From contig JAAUSF010000023.1 in NCBI GenBank assembly GCA_012033255.1, positions 1-54,114 on the forward strand: 54,114 nt of DNA, in the 5' to 3' direction. This document shows, in pieces, positions 1 to 8,247 of the stretch. Position 1 is the stretch's first letter. The number at the start of each line of letters is the position of its first letter. The notes under the pieces were generated by a model. The model was not told where the DNA came from, did not search any database, and saw nothing but the letters and a program-made list of their open reading frames with translations. The translations under genes and the position numbers were made by a program. Source of the stretch: Cyanobacteria bacterium RU_5_0 (GTDB lineage: Bacteria; Cyanobacteriota; Cyanobacteriia; Elainellales; Elainellaceae).

Positions 1-28
1 TTTTGACCCAAAATGCCCCATTGTACCT

Positions 29-61
29 AAAAATCGGGGAGATTCTGTTAAGAACCTCCCC
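29..61 (-). terminator. Rho-independent terminator after tRNA-Met
   Basis: On the minus strand an 11-bp stem (GGGGAGGTTCT with AGAATCTCCCC, one G.T pair) closes a TAAC loop and is followed by GATTTTT. It lies 27 bases past the 3' end of the tRNA gene and reads in the same direction, so it very likely ends the tRNA transcript. Confidence 0.85.
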
Positions 62-88
62 AATTAGCTTCTAGAGCTTGTTTCTTGA

Positions 89-161
89 TGGCTCAGGCGG
101 GATTTGAACCTGCGACCTTGGGCTTATGAGTCCCCTGCTCTAACCACTGAGCTACTGAGCC
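89..161 (-). tRNA. trnM: tRNA-Met (CAU), elongator type
   Basis: A 73-nt cloverleaf on the minus strand. The acceptor stem GGCTCAG/CTGAGCC is perfect, the D-stem is GCTC/GAGC, the anticodon loop is CTCATAA (CAU), and the T-loop is TTCAAAT. The paired G1-C72 end argues against initiator tRNA. The T-stem A51.C63 mismatch also occurs in the E. coli elongator tRNA-Met. The anticodon stem has only three clean G-C pairs, flanked by G27.A43 and A31.G39. CCA is not encoded. A tRNA-Ile2 (lysidine-modified CAU) is the alternative but less likely. Confidence 0.93.
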
Positions 162-325
162 AAATAAACGCTAACGCGATCGTTACCGCACTTCCCCCAG
201 GATATCATATCCGTGAAAGCGATCGTTATTCTGCTGCAAAATCACTGCGATCGGAACAGGTTCCTTGATTGAGAAAGCAGGGGAGCCAAAGCCCCCCAAA
301 CAGTTGCTTTAGAGCAAGATCGCCA

Positions 326-2764
326 TCATTCAGCAGGTAAGTAAGAAATGGGGTTAACCGTTCCAACATCAGGAAGATGAACCTCAAAATGGAGGTGTGG
401 ACCTGTGCTATATCCAGTGCTACCCATCTCACCAACTTGCTCTCCTTGGTCAACATTCTGACCTGCCTCAACGTAAATTGCATTGAGGTGTGCATAGCGA
501 GTCATGCTGCCGTCCGCATGGCGAACTTCAACCATGTTGCCGTAGCCGCCAGAGTTCCAACCTGCATACTCTACAACCCCATTAGCAGCAGTATGGACAG
601 GCGTACCAATATCAGAGGCAATGTCGATGCCTTGATGCATCCTACCCCAGCGCCAACCATACCCAGAGGTTAAAATGCCTCGCGTAGGCCAAATATAACC
701 ATTGAAAATCTCTGATCCTTCAGGTAAGAAGGTGTCTGCGCCAGGTAGAGGGGGAAGTTCAGGAGCAACCATCCGCCCTGTGAGCGGTTGCAGTAGTGGA
801 TCATAGCTCTCAGATCCCAAGGGCGCGACTGCCACTGCATCGGATTGAGTGTTGTCTGCCACCTGTGACTCAGGGGAACTGACCTGGAGAGCAGTGGTTT
901 GCCCACCTGAATTTGGGACACGGCTGAATTGAGGGTTAACTGCGAATTCACCCGTTGGATTAGTCGGAGAGGCAGGCGAAGAAACAGTTGCCAGGGGAGC
1001 AGGTGGCTGTGGATTAACTGTGGTATCCTGCCGATTTCGCTGTCTCATTGCTCTGAGTTCAGACAGCAAATTTTCTACATAGGAATTATAGCGAGGAGTA
1101 GAATCAGATTCTAGAGAACTTGATTCAGGTTCCAAATCCGTCTGGGCAGGCGAGTCAACCGCAGGCGGCGCAGGGTCAGGTGAAGCAACTGCGATCGACT
1201 GAGCGACTTCCACGCTTTGAGCTTCAGGTTGACTAGGAACCACTCCAACGCTCTCAGGGCTAACAACCGTTGGCAGAATTGTTTGGCTCTCCAGTACAGG
1301 TGCAGAAGGAACCGTTGGAACCGTCACGGCATTTACCGTTTGTGGACCTGTCTGAGACAAATTGGGGACGACGCTTGATGTAGACGACTCTGGGACAAAC
1401 TGCTCTGTCCCAAAGTTAGTTGCCACGATCGTTGCAGAAGATGGAACTGTCACGGATGAATCCGTTTGATTCGTAGGCTGAGCGGCAGGAACTGTTAGCA
1501 CTTGTCCAACGAAAATCGTATTAGGGTCGCTCAGGCGATTAGCATCAATCAATAACGATTGAGGAATATTGTATGCCCGTGCGATCGCCGCGATCGTATC
1601 ACCTGGATTGACTTGATAAGTCAACGGTTGCGAGAAGTCTGCGGGTTCTAGCTGAGGTACCGTTGGCTGAGCGGGTGAATCACTGGAGGATACCCCATCT
1701 GGATGAAATGCGACGGGAGGCGCAATGCCAGGTTCTGAGCCAGGAGGTATCGTTGTAACCTCTACAACGGGTTGCACTGGAATTTTAAGCGATTGACTAA
1801 TTTGAAGCCAATCTGGGTTAGCCAACTCGTTAACTGAACCGATCGTTTCCGGAGAAACATTGTAGATACGAGCGATCGATCCCAATGTGTCTCCAGGTTG
1901 AACACGGTAAGCCAGCCAATCCGTCTGGATAACCGGAGCAACTTGAACGGGATCTTGAACGGGATTCAACTCAGTCTGAGGCGGTTCAACCATAGAACTT
2001 GGTTTAGCCGTTTCCTGAGACTGCATCCCAGACTCCGCCTCGTTCTTAGGCGTAGCCATCGCTAAATCACTCAACTCCTCATACCGCAACCCCGCCAGAC
2101 TGTCCCTCAATCGATCTCGCTGCTGATGCAGGCGATCGAGGGCGTTGTTCCGCTCGGTTCTGATATCTGCCCGATCGCCAGTTGCCACCTCGTCTACACT
2201 AGGTACCTGATTCAGATCCGCCGATGCGATCAGTGGGGAAGACAACTCTGCCTTAGCCGATTCCGGAACTGACCCGCTTATTACATCCGCCTGGGCTATG
2301 ACAGATCCATCGGCTGGAACAGGAATTTGGATAATCTGCCCAATCCTGAGCGTAGAATCGAGTTTTAGATCATTGGCGGCTGCAATTTCCTCAATGCTAA
2401 CCTGGTATTGAGCAGCAAGTTGCTGGAGAGTTTGTCCCTCACGCACGACATGCTCAACAATCCTAACCGTTGACGTTGCAGCTGATTCAACTCCCGGAAG
2501 CGGAGAAACAACCTGTGTCACCGAAGGGGCAACCGTGGTTGCAGTATCCGATAGGGGGGGTTCAGCAGCTGTCGCTTCACTGGCTTGACGAGGCAATAGC
2601 AAGCTAGTTGCACCCATTGAGAGTGCCAATCCAATCATGGCGGCAGAGGTGCGTGTCCTGCGCTTAGCTCCTGGGGGAGACAATTCAGATTGCCCTGCTT
2701 GGGTATTTACCTCGTGAGAAGAGCAGGACACAGGCTTAACCTTCCGCAAATTTGCTCGCTTCAA
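326..2764 (-). CDS. LysM-repeat M23 family metallopeptidase (peptidoglycan hydrolase)
   Basis: 812 residues. After a short basic N-terminus there is a hydrophobic segment near residues 45-60 (signal anchor). Three LysM modules follow, at about 103-150, 285-330 and 383-428 (for example YRVQPGDTLGSIARIYNV), joined by long Pro/Ser/Thr/Val-rich linkers. The C-terminal 124 residues form an M23 endopeptidase with zinc ligands in MHQGID and GPHLHFE. It should cut peptide crosslinks in the periplasmic wall; NlpD/EnvC-like activators of amidases share this layout, but here the metal ligands are intact. The start is TTG, chosen because AGGAGG sits six bases upstream and no better in-frame start exists. 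Confidence 0.93.
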   Translation of the reverse strand: MKRANLRKVKPVSCSSHEVNTQAGQSELSPPGAKRRTRTSAAMIGLALSMGATSLLLPRQASEATAAEPPLSDTATTVAPSVTQVVSPLPGVESAATSTVRIVEHVVREGQTLQQLAAQYQVSIEEIAAANDLKLDSTLRIGQIIQIPVPADGSVIAQADVISGSVPESAKAELSSPLIASADLNQVPSVDEVATGDRADIRTERNNALDRLHQQRDRLRDSLAGLRYEELSDLAMATPKNEAESGMQSQETAKPSSMVEPPQTELNPVQDPVQVAPVIQTDWLAYRVQPGDTLGSIARIYNVSPETIGSVNELANPDWLQISQSLKIPVQPVVEVTTIPPGSEPGIAPPVAFHPDGVSSSDSPAQPTVPQLEPADFSQPLTYQVNPGDTIAAIARAYNIPQSLLIDANRLSDPNTIFVGQVLTVPAAQPTNQTDSSVTVPSSATIVATNFGTEQFVPESSTSSVVPNLSQTGPQTVNAVTVPTVPSAPVLESQTILPTVVSPESVGVVPSQPEAQSVEVAQSIAVASPDPAPPAVDSPAQTDLEPESSSLESDSTPRYNSYVENLLSELRAMRQRNRQDTTVNPQPPAPLATVSSPASPTNPTGEFAVNPQFSRVPNSGGQTTALQVSSPESQVADNTQSDAVAVAPLGSESYDPLLQPLTGRMVAPELPPLPGADTFLPEGSEIFNGYIWPTRGILTSGYGWRWGRMHQGIDIASDIGTPVHTAANGVVEYAGWNSGGYGNMVEVRHADGSMTRYAHLNAIYVEAGQNVDQGEQVGEMGSTGYSTGPHLHFEVHLPDVGTVNPISYLPAE

Positions 2765-3783
2765 AGAAGACCTCCTAATGAGCAGCGTTAACTGTCCTTC
2801 ATTAATTTGTCTGTTATCTGTCAGTGATTAGAATCACACTACAGCACGATTGAGATCACAGACGTAGCTATATAACTAGGTAACATTACCCTGCTTTTTT
2901 GACTTAGACAAGCTTACACCAGTTAACAAAAAATTCAAGACCAGGCGATTAAGGAAAGCTAATCTATCAAGAAACCCCACCATACCCGTAATTTTTTGTC
3001 ATATTTGATGGGTCACTTAGCTCTCTTATTGCCAACGGCAGCGTTTACCCTACTCTCTGAAAAAAGGCATCTGATAATACCAAGTGAAAAAGGGTGTCAG
3101 ACCCCTCAAAACGAGGCAAATCCTCAATTTCTCCTTCATACATCCTGCTTAGAGGAAATCCCGGAATCTTTGTAAAATCGCTCTTTCAGCGATCGCATTT
3201 CCTCTAGTCCATAACCTATCTCGTAGCGCCAATCCTCTCCGAGTCTTAAGGGAAGATTTCAGTTCTTATCGCAATTTTGGGCTAGCTCAAGACGGTTGTT
3301 TCTACGGTTGACAAGATGACTTCAACTTATTCTAGATAGCTAAAGTCGTCATTTTTTGACCCTAGAAAGCTTGTTTCAACCAGATTTATGCTCAGCAGTT
3401 TTTTAAGGATTTCTTAGCTATAGAAATTTTTTATATAAGCTTAGATAGTTTTGTATTCTAGAGGACGGAAGATTTTATATAACTTTCAAAGATTGTTCAC
3501 GCTAAATTTATGAATTCTTATGTTTATGCATACATATATGTATGCCAATACAGTATTTAATGCGTCTTCATTGGTTCGATGAGTATTTCTACCCTTTACC
3601 AGAAGCGACTTTCGGCAACCTTGATGATGCCTTTGGCAGATCCATCGGACACAAAAATCTGATGATATCAGTCCTAGTACACCAGGATTTGCTATTGTTA
3701 ACTGCCCATTTAGGCGTCTCACACGGGATTTTGCTTTTCTGCACAAGCAACCGTATGACTACTCAACCGACAGCTTGATTGTT
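2765..3783. other. Long intergenic region without a convincing gene
   Basis: About 1 kb between the divergent M23 peptidase and SLH-protein genes. It is AT-rich near 3360-3550 and must carry both promoters. Two overlapping open frames on opposite strands (3486-3746 and 3542-3778) lack family resemblance and ribosome-binding sites. A weak hairpin followed by TTTTTTG lies near 3316-3358. I looked for a c-di-AMP (ydaO) riboswitch, which precedes some cell-wall hydrolase genes, and did not recognise its core. Confidence 0.6.
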
Positions 3784-5010
3784 ATGAAACTCTCTATCTA
3801 TAAAACCGCAGCCATTACTGCCGCCACTGCCATCTTTACCCTCTTTGTCAACCATTCCCTCACTGCCGCCACATTTGGGCAGCAAGAAGTTGACCAAAGC
3901 CGATTCATCGCGATCGCTGCGCCTCGTTCTGGTGGTACGGCTCATCAACTGCTGATCTTGGAACAAATCAGCGATGATCGTCCCTGCTGGAGCGAATCTG
4001 GCAACAATCCCATTATTGTTGACCCGTTGCTCATAAATTTTGATTTCACCGGGATCTGTGGACGCAGCACCGACAGCAACGGATTTTCTATCCGTGTCAA
4101 TGGTGAAGATTTAGCCCTTGTGTATAGCTTGCGTGTCGTCGATCGCGACAACGACCTGGTGTTGGTTGCAGCTTCGAGCGATCGCGATCAACCAGAAGTA
4201 GAGGTTGGTCGAGCGTATGGCATGACTGCGGGCTTTGCTCGAATTATTCTCAATCCGGGTTGGCGCTTTACAAAACGGACATTTGGCGATCAGATCCTCG
4301 GACATGTCTACCTCACCTACGAAGGCAGTTTTCCACCTGGCTCTGTCGCCATGCCCCCGACGCCGACTCCACCGCCTACCACTTACGCTTTCCGTGATAT
4401 CAGCACCGATATTTACGCAGAAGAAATTCAGCAAGCCGTCCAGATCGGTTTTATTTCCGGTTTTGCAGAGGATAATACCTTCCGTCCACAAGATAGCCTC
4501 ACTCGCGAACAACTTGTATCAATGGTACTGGAGTCCTTACGGAGACTGCCTGATGTTACATTGAACATTCCTACCACCGCCACCGGAAATCCTTACAGTG
4601 ACGTAGAAGCGGGTCGCTGGAGTGCTGCAAAGATTCAGTTTGCGCGTGACAACAATATTGTCAGTGGCTATGAAGATGGCACCTTCCGCCCCACTCAACC
4701 TGTGACACGGGCTGAGATGATGGCGATTTTACGACGCGCCTCCGAATATGGCAGGCGGCTTCGAGGATTCAGCCCCGATCTCCAACCGTCTCAGCAGCCG
4801 ATCGCCTTCTCAGATACGTCCGGTCACTGGGCAGAATCGTTGATTAGCCAAATGTCAGCCTATTGTGGCATTGCTACACCTCAGAATGAGACGGGAACTG
4901 CCTTTGCGCCCAACAATTCGGCATTACGGAATTATGCGGCAGCAGCGACCCTAAGAATGTACAACTGTGTCGGTGAAACTCTAACTACAAGATGGGAATT
5001 AGGGAGATGA
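3784..5010 (+). CDS. DUF3747 and S-layer-homology (SLH) domain secreted protein
   Basis: 408 residues from ATG; a TTG three codons upstream is possible but neither start has a strong ribosome-binding site. Residues 1-28 are a signal peptide. Residues 30-185 match the cyanobacterial DUF3747 region (Cys pairs at 68/92), then a Pro/Thr linker. Three SLH modules follow at about 203-250, 271-320 and 342-393 (FRDI...FRPQDSLTREQ; YSDV...FRPTQPVTRAE; FSDTSGHW). SLH domains bind pyruvylated wall polymers, so the protein is probably anchored to peptidoglycan or the outer envelope. The third module is degenerate. The TGA stop lies inside the end of a repeat element beginning at 5008, so the last residues may have been set by that insertion. 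Confidence 0.9.
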   Translation: MKLSIYKTAAITAATAIFTLFVNHSLTAATFGQQEVDQSRFIAIAAPRSGGTAHQLLILEQISDDRPCWSESGNNPIIVDPLLINFDFTGICGRSTDSNGFSIRVNGEDLALVYSLRVVDRDNDLVLVAASSDRDQPEVEVGRAYGMTAGFARIILNPGWRFTKRTFGDQILGHVYLTYEGSFPPGSVAMPPTPTPPPTTYAFRDISTDIYAEEIQQAVQIGFISGFAEDNTFRPQDSLTREQLVSMVLESLRRLPDVTLNIPTTATGNPYSDVEAGRWSAAKIQFARDNNIVSGYEDGTFRPTQPVTRAEMMAILRRASEYGRRLRGFSPDLQPSQQPIAFSDTSGHWAESLISQMSAYCGIATPQNETGTAFAPNNSALRNYAAAATLRMYNCVGETLTTRWELGR

Positions 5011-5176
5011 CGCAATGTGCAACGTGTTGACATCTCTTGTGGGATGGGCATCTCGCCCGTCCGGGTCGGGGCAGGCAAGAGGCCTACCCCATAAGAAATC
5101 AAGGCTTGTCGGCAGGCAGGATGCCTACTCTACAAGAAATCAAGGCTTGTCGCCATTAAAGTTGCACATCGCGTGA
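5008..5176. repeat. MITE-like element, family A, copy 1
   Basis: A 169-bp unit bounded by inverted repeats TGACGCAATGTGCAAC (5008-5023) and GTTGCACATCGCGTGA (5161-5176). It holds the GGGCATCTCGCCC palindromic module and two copies of an AAGAAATCAAGGCTTGTCG direct repeat. It overlaps the stop codon of the SLH protein. No clear target-site duplication was seen. Confidence 0.75.
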
Positions 5177-5652
5177 GATGGGATATAGAGAAACTCTGGG
5201 CAAATGGCGGTTTGCCTGTCCACGAAGGATCTGTTCAAGTCAATTTCATTTCGTATGCGATTAGGGTCAAAAAGAAGTAGCAATCGATACATTTATTCTT
5301 ACTCTGACCACAGTATTTTGATCCCTCAGTGATCCCTGCCATTGGGCTGAAAGAGATCTGAAAGAAGTGTGAATTTAATGTGAAGTTTTGATGAAGTCGA
5401 TTACAGCAAAAAACGGGTAGAAATGTTGCTCTAAGAGGATTGTAGCGAAAACTTCAATATGAAGTTTGTGTGAAGTTGTGCAGGTTTTTAAGGTGTCCCT
5501 GATCCCCAATGCAAAAACTTCATGCTAGTCTGTTGCAGTTCAATAGCCAGGAGTGAACTCGTAATGAGTACGAGTTGGGGTTTATGTATGAGCGGCTTCT
5601 ATCTCGCTCTCTACCTCAACTGCGTTCTCCCGCTAGTATTCACGATGGACGT
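5177..5652 (+). other. Leader region of rlpA
   Basis: About 475 bases between the family-A element and the chosen rlpA start. It contains several GTGAAGTT/ATGAAGTT-like repeats (5370-5480) and an 8-bp hairpin at 5556-5576. No open frame resembles a gene. An extended rlpA frame begins at TTG 5575 or ATG 5584. Confidence 0.5.
5556..5576 (+). promoter_or_regulatory. Perfect hairpin in the rlpA 5' region
   Basis: AACTCGTA, loop ATGAG, TACGAGTT: an 8-bp perfect stem with no T-run after it. It lies 77 bases before the preferred ATG and directly before the upstream alternatives, so it may be an operator or a translation-control hairpin. Function is inferred from position only. Confidence 0.4.
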
Positions 5653-7014
5653 ATGAATCAAAAACTTTGGAGCGGTTTCACTGCCGCCACCCTGTTGGTT
5701 ACAACCCTTGCCATTGCACCATCCAGTTATGCAAATCAGCTTGGGTCTGTAGACGAGGGTTCAGAGGCACAGGTTCCCGCAGAGGAGCCTTCTCCCGATC
5801 GAGTCGTTTCTACAACATCGCCTGAAGCGCCGACTTCTGCCGAAGAATTCTCTGGTCAGGATGTTTCTACCTCTCCTCCGCCTACCCCTGCCGTAGACGC
5901 TATCCCGGAGGAATCCCCTAGTCAGGATATTTCTACTTCTCCTACCCCTGTCCCTGCCGAAAATACCACCCCTGAGTGGTCTGAATCTACCCCTGATCCG
6001 GCAGTAAGTCCCACCCCTGAATCGTCAAATGAAGTTGAGGTGGTGAAAGTTGGGGAATATCAATCCCAGGAGCAGGCTGAACCCGATACTACGATCACAG
6101 CGATCCACCCTCATGAAGTGGAGGGAAGGCAAGCCGTCACGCTATACGTTCGGAATATTCCGGTTCTGACCTTTGTTGGTTCTGATTCAGCCCCTTCGTC
6201 GATTTCTCCTAGTCCTGCTGATTCTGTTGAATCCACCGCTAGCAATCATTCCAGAAGCGTAGACGTTAAGGTTGCTGGTGTGTCTGATTCGACGACAGAG
6301 TATTCAACGGAAGCCCCCGCTGCCCAATCCGATCGCGATGCTGGTGGTGAAGCAGGGACAGTTAACGCGAATGAGACGATCGATCCGAATGATCCGATTT
6401 GGCGGGCAACGACGATCGCCGCTCGTCTCAACCAACTCTACCGAGACAATGTGGATGCGAATAGCATTACCGTCGCTTGGGTGCCCGATCGTCGTCGATA
6501 TGTGATTCGGGTTGGAGACGAAGAGCTAGTGGAAATGGATGCAGCCACCATTTTGCCTCATAGCACTGACGATCCGGCGGCTGATGCATTGGAGGCAACA
6601 AATTTAATTCGTCGGCAACTCGGAAATGCCCCACCGTTGCAAGATATTTCAGGTGATCCGGAGTCAGGTTCCACAATTTCGTTAGGTTCTATTGAGTTTT
6701 CCATCACGGGTTACGCTTCCTGGTACGGTCCCGGTTTTGATGGAAATTACAGTGCAAGTGGTGAGATCTTTGACCAAAATGCACTGACTGCCGCTCATCC
6801 TTCGTTGCCATTTGGAACGCAGGTGAGAGTCACTAACTTAGACACCGGATTGTCGGTGGTTGTCCGAATTAACGATCGCGGTCCCTATGCAGGCGATCGG
6901 GTGATCGATCTCTCGGCAGCAGCAGCTCAGGCGATCGGAATGCTATACACTGGCGTTGCTCCAGTCAACGTGGAAGTTCTTGATACTCACTCATCCGGAT
7001 CAAGTTCTGAGTAA
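5653..7014 (+). CDS. rlpA: RlpA-like septal ring lytic transglycosylase family protein
   Basis: 453 residues from ATG 5653, where the protein begins MNQKLW followed by a signal peptide ending near SSYANQ. The frame is open upstream to TTG 5575/ATG 5584, but those residues do not look like an exported N-terminus. A long Pro/Ser/Thr/Glu-rich region (about residues 35-230) precedes a charged conserved stretch and a C-terminal double-psi beta-barrel (about 351-442: GYASWYGPGF, NDRGPYAGDRVIDLS). The YASWYG and NDRGP motifs are typical of RlpA, which cleaves naked glycan strands. No SPOR domain is present, as is usual in cyanobacterial members. A strong terminator follows at 7080. Confidence 0.88.
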   Translation: MNQKLWSGFTAATLLVTTLAIAPSSYANQLGSVDEGSEAQVPAEEPSPDRVVSTTSPEAPTSAEEFSGQDVSTSPPPTPAVDAIPEESPSQDISTSPTPVPAENTTPEWSESTPDPAVSPTPESSNEVEVVKVGEYQSQEQAEPDTTITAIHPHEVEGRQAVTLYVRNIPVLTFVGSDSAPSSISPSPADSVESTASNHSRSVDVKVAGVSDSTTEYSTEAPAAQSDRDAGGEAGTVNANETIDPNDPIWRATTIAARLNQLYRDNVDANSITVAWVPDRRRYVIRVGDEELVEMDAATILPHSTDDPAADALEATNLIRRQLGNAPPLQDISGDPESGSTISLGSIEFSITGYASWYGPGFDGNYSASGEIFDQNALTAAHPSLPFGTQVRVTNLDTGLSVVVRINDRGPYAGDRVIDLSAAAAQAIGMLYTGVAPVNVEVLDTHSSGSSSE

Positions 7015-7079
7015 GATTGAAGGCTAATTCATTACGGCACCTTTGCCGATAGCCAATGTTCTTCATCCAGAGGATATGA

Positions 7080-7107
7080 GGGCACAGGGATCGCTGTGCC
7101 CTTTATT
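7080..7107 (+). terminator. Rho-independent terminator after rlpA
   Basis: Stem GGGCACAG/CTGTGCCC (8 bp, perfect) with loop GGATCG, followed by TTTATT. It starts 65 bases after the rlpA stop on the same strand. Confidence 0.8.
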
Positions 7108-7205
7108 GCTGCTTGTAAACAGTAGTGTTGCGTAAATCGTAACATTGGCAGCCGCAAATTTTAGACAGGGCATAATGCAGCCATCTAGATGTTGCTGATC
7201 TTTCC

Positions 7206-8174
7206 ATGCTGTTTAAAGATGCCCGAATCTATCAAATTTTGTTTCTTTGTCTCTTCTTAGTCTTGGGAATCGGAACGCGAGATTGGACGTTGCACCCCGG
7301 AATGATCGGAGTGGCGATCGTGACGTGTCTCGTTGTTCAGTGGGGAATGTTATTGGTCATTAGTCATGGGTCATGGGTCAACACCAAAGAGCATGAGCCA
7401 AAGGACGAAGGACAAAAAACGAATAACACAAAACAAAGGACAAAAGACAAAGGAGCATTCATCTCGCTTCTTAGTGCCCTGATCACAGCTTTAGGACTCA
7501 GTTTGTTATTGCGTACAGATCATTACAGCACGATCGCTTTAGCAAGTGCATTAGCAATTTTGAGTAAATTTCTGCTGCGGGTGCAAGGGAAACATATTTT
7601 TAATCCGGCAAATTTTGGCATTATTGCCGCGTTGACATTGACGCATGATGCATGGGTGTCACCGGGACAATGGGGAGAAAGCTCATGGTATGCACTGCTG
7701 TTTTTGGGAACGGGTGGTTTAGTGTTAAAGCGAGTCGGACGCTGGGATACGACGATCGCATTTCTAGTTGCCTATGCTGGACTTGAAGCCGTTCGCAATG
7801 TTTGGTTGGGATGGACATGGGATGTGTGGCTGCATCGGTTGATGAGCGGTTCACTCTTGCTATTCGCATTGTTTATGATTACTGATCCGCGCACCATTCC
7901 AAATGCTCGAATTGGACGATTGATTTGGGCAGGAGCGATCGCTATTTTTGCATTTATTCTGCGTAATTATTTTTTCGTTCCTACGGCTGTGTTTTGGGCA
8001 TTATTTGCGTTGGCTCCGTTAAGCATTCTATTGGATATTTTATTTCCGGCAACGCGGTTTGGTTGGGTGGCACCAGATTATGCAACGGATGAGGTGATGA
8101 ATAGAGGAACAGATGTAACTTCGACACTGGGCGAGCAAGATGCCCACCCCACAATAACTGGATTTAATGCTTGA
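7206..8174 (+). CDS. RnfD/NqrB-like membrane subunit (RnfABCDGE-type electron transport family)
   Basis: 322 residues, mostly hydrophobic, with about eight membrane segments. Motifs such as HIFNPANFG and ITDPRTIP resemble the RnfD/NqrB family, which forms the membrane flavin-binding core of ion-pumping oxidoreductases. No other Rnf/Nqr subunit is nearby, so complex membership is unproven. Residues about 50-83 (ISHGSWVNTKEHEPKDEGQ and on) are encoded by a tandem-repeat tract of intergenic type. The last 17 or so residues are encoded by a dispersed palindromic repeat. Both look like acquired non-conserved segments. The next gene is a DUF2330 protein 73 bases downstream, same strand. Confidence 0.75.
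   Translation: MLFKDARIYQILFLCLFLVLGIGTRDWTLHPGMIGVAIVTCLVVQWGMLLVISHGSWVNTKEHEPKDEGQKTNNTKQRTKDKGAFISLLSALITALGLSLLLRTDHYSTIALASALAILSKFLLRVQGKHIFNPANFGIIAALTLTHDAWVSPGQWGESSWYALLFLGTGGLVLKRVGRWDTTIAFLVAYAGLEAVRNVWLGWTWDVWLHRLMSGSLLLFALFMITDPRTIPNARIGRLIWAGAIAIFAFILRNYFFVPTAVFWALFALAPLSILLDILFPATRFGWVAPDYATDEVMNRGTDVTSTLGEQDAHPTITGFNA
7353..7455 (+). repeat. Short tandem repeat tract inside the RnfD-like gene
   Basis: GTCAT-type units (GGTCATTAGTCATGGGTCAT) are followed by GGACAAA/GGACGAA-type units. Such tracts are usually intergenic in filamentous cyanobacteria. Here the tract stays in frame and codes for a hydrophilic loop between predicted membrane segments 2 and 3. Confidence 0.7.
8130..8172 (+). 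repeat. Palindromic dispersed repeat forming the 3' end of the RnfD-like gene
   Basis: Contains GGGCGAGCAAGATGCCCACC followed by CACAATAACTGGATTTAAT, nearly identical to intergenic copies at 15210-15250 and 25998-26030. It supplies the last codons of the upstream gene. Confidence 0.75.
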
Positions 8175-8247
8175 CAGAGGTGTTGTAGAACTGCTTTTAC
8201 AGATGTGATTTTGCGTTCAAACAAAATTGATATAGGAGTAATACGGT

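Noticed and set aside
2765..3480. Possible c-di-AMP riboswitch upstream of the LysM/M23 gene
   Set aside because: I could not find the conserved core segments on the minus strand; a covariance search would settle it.
3486..3778. Overlapping short frames on both strands
   Set aside because: No ribosome-binding site, no family resemblance and no clear codon preference; likely chance frames in a promoter region.
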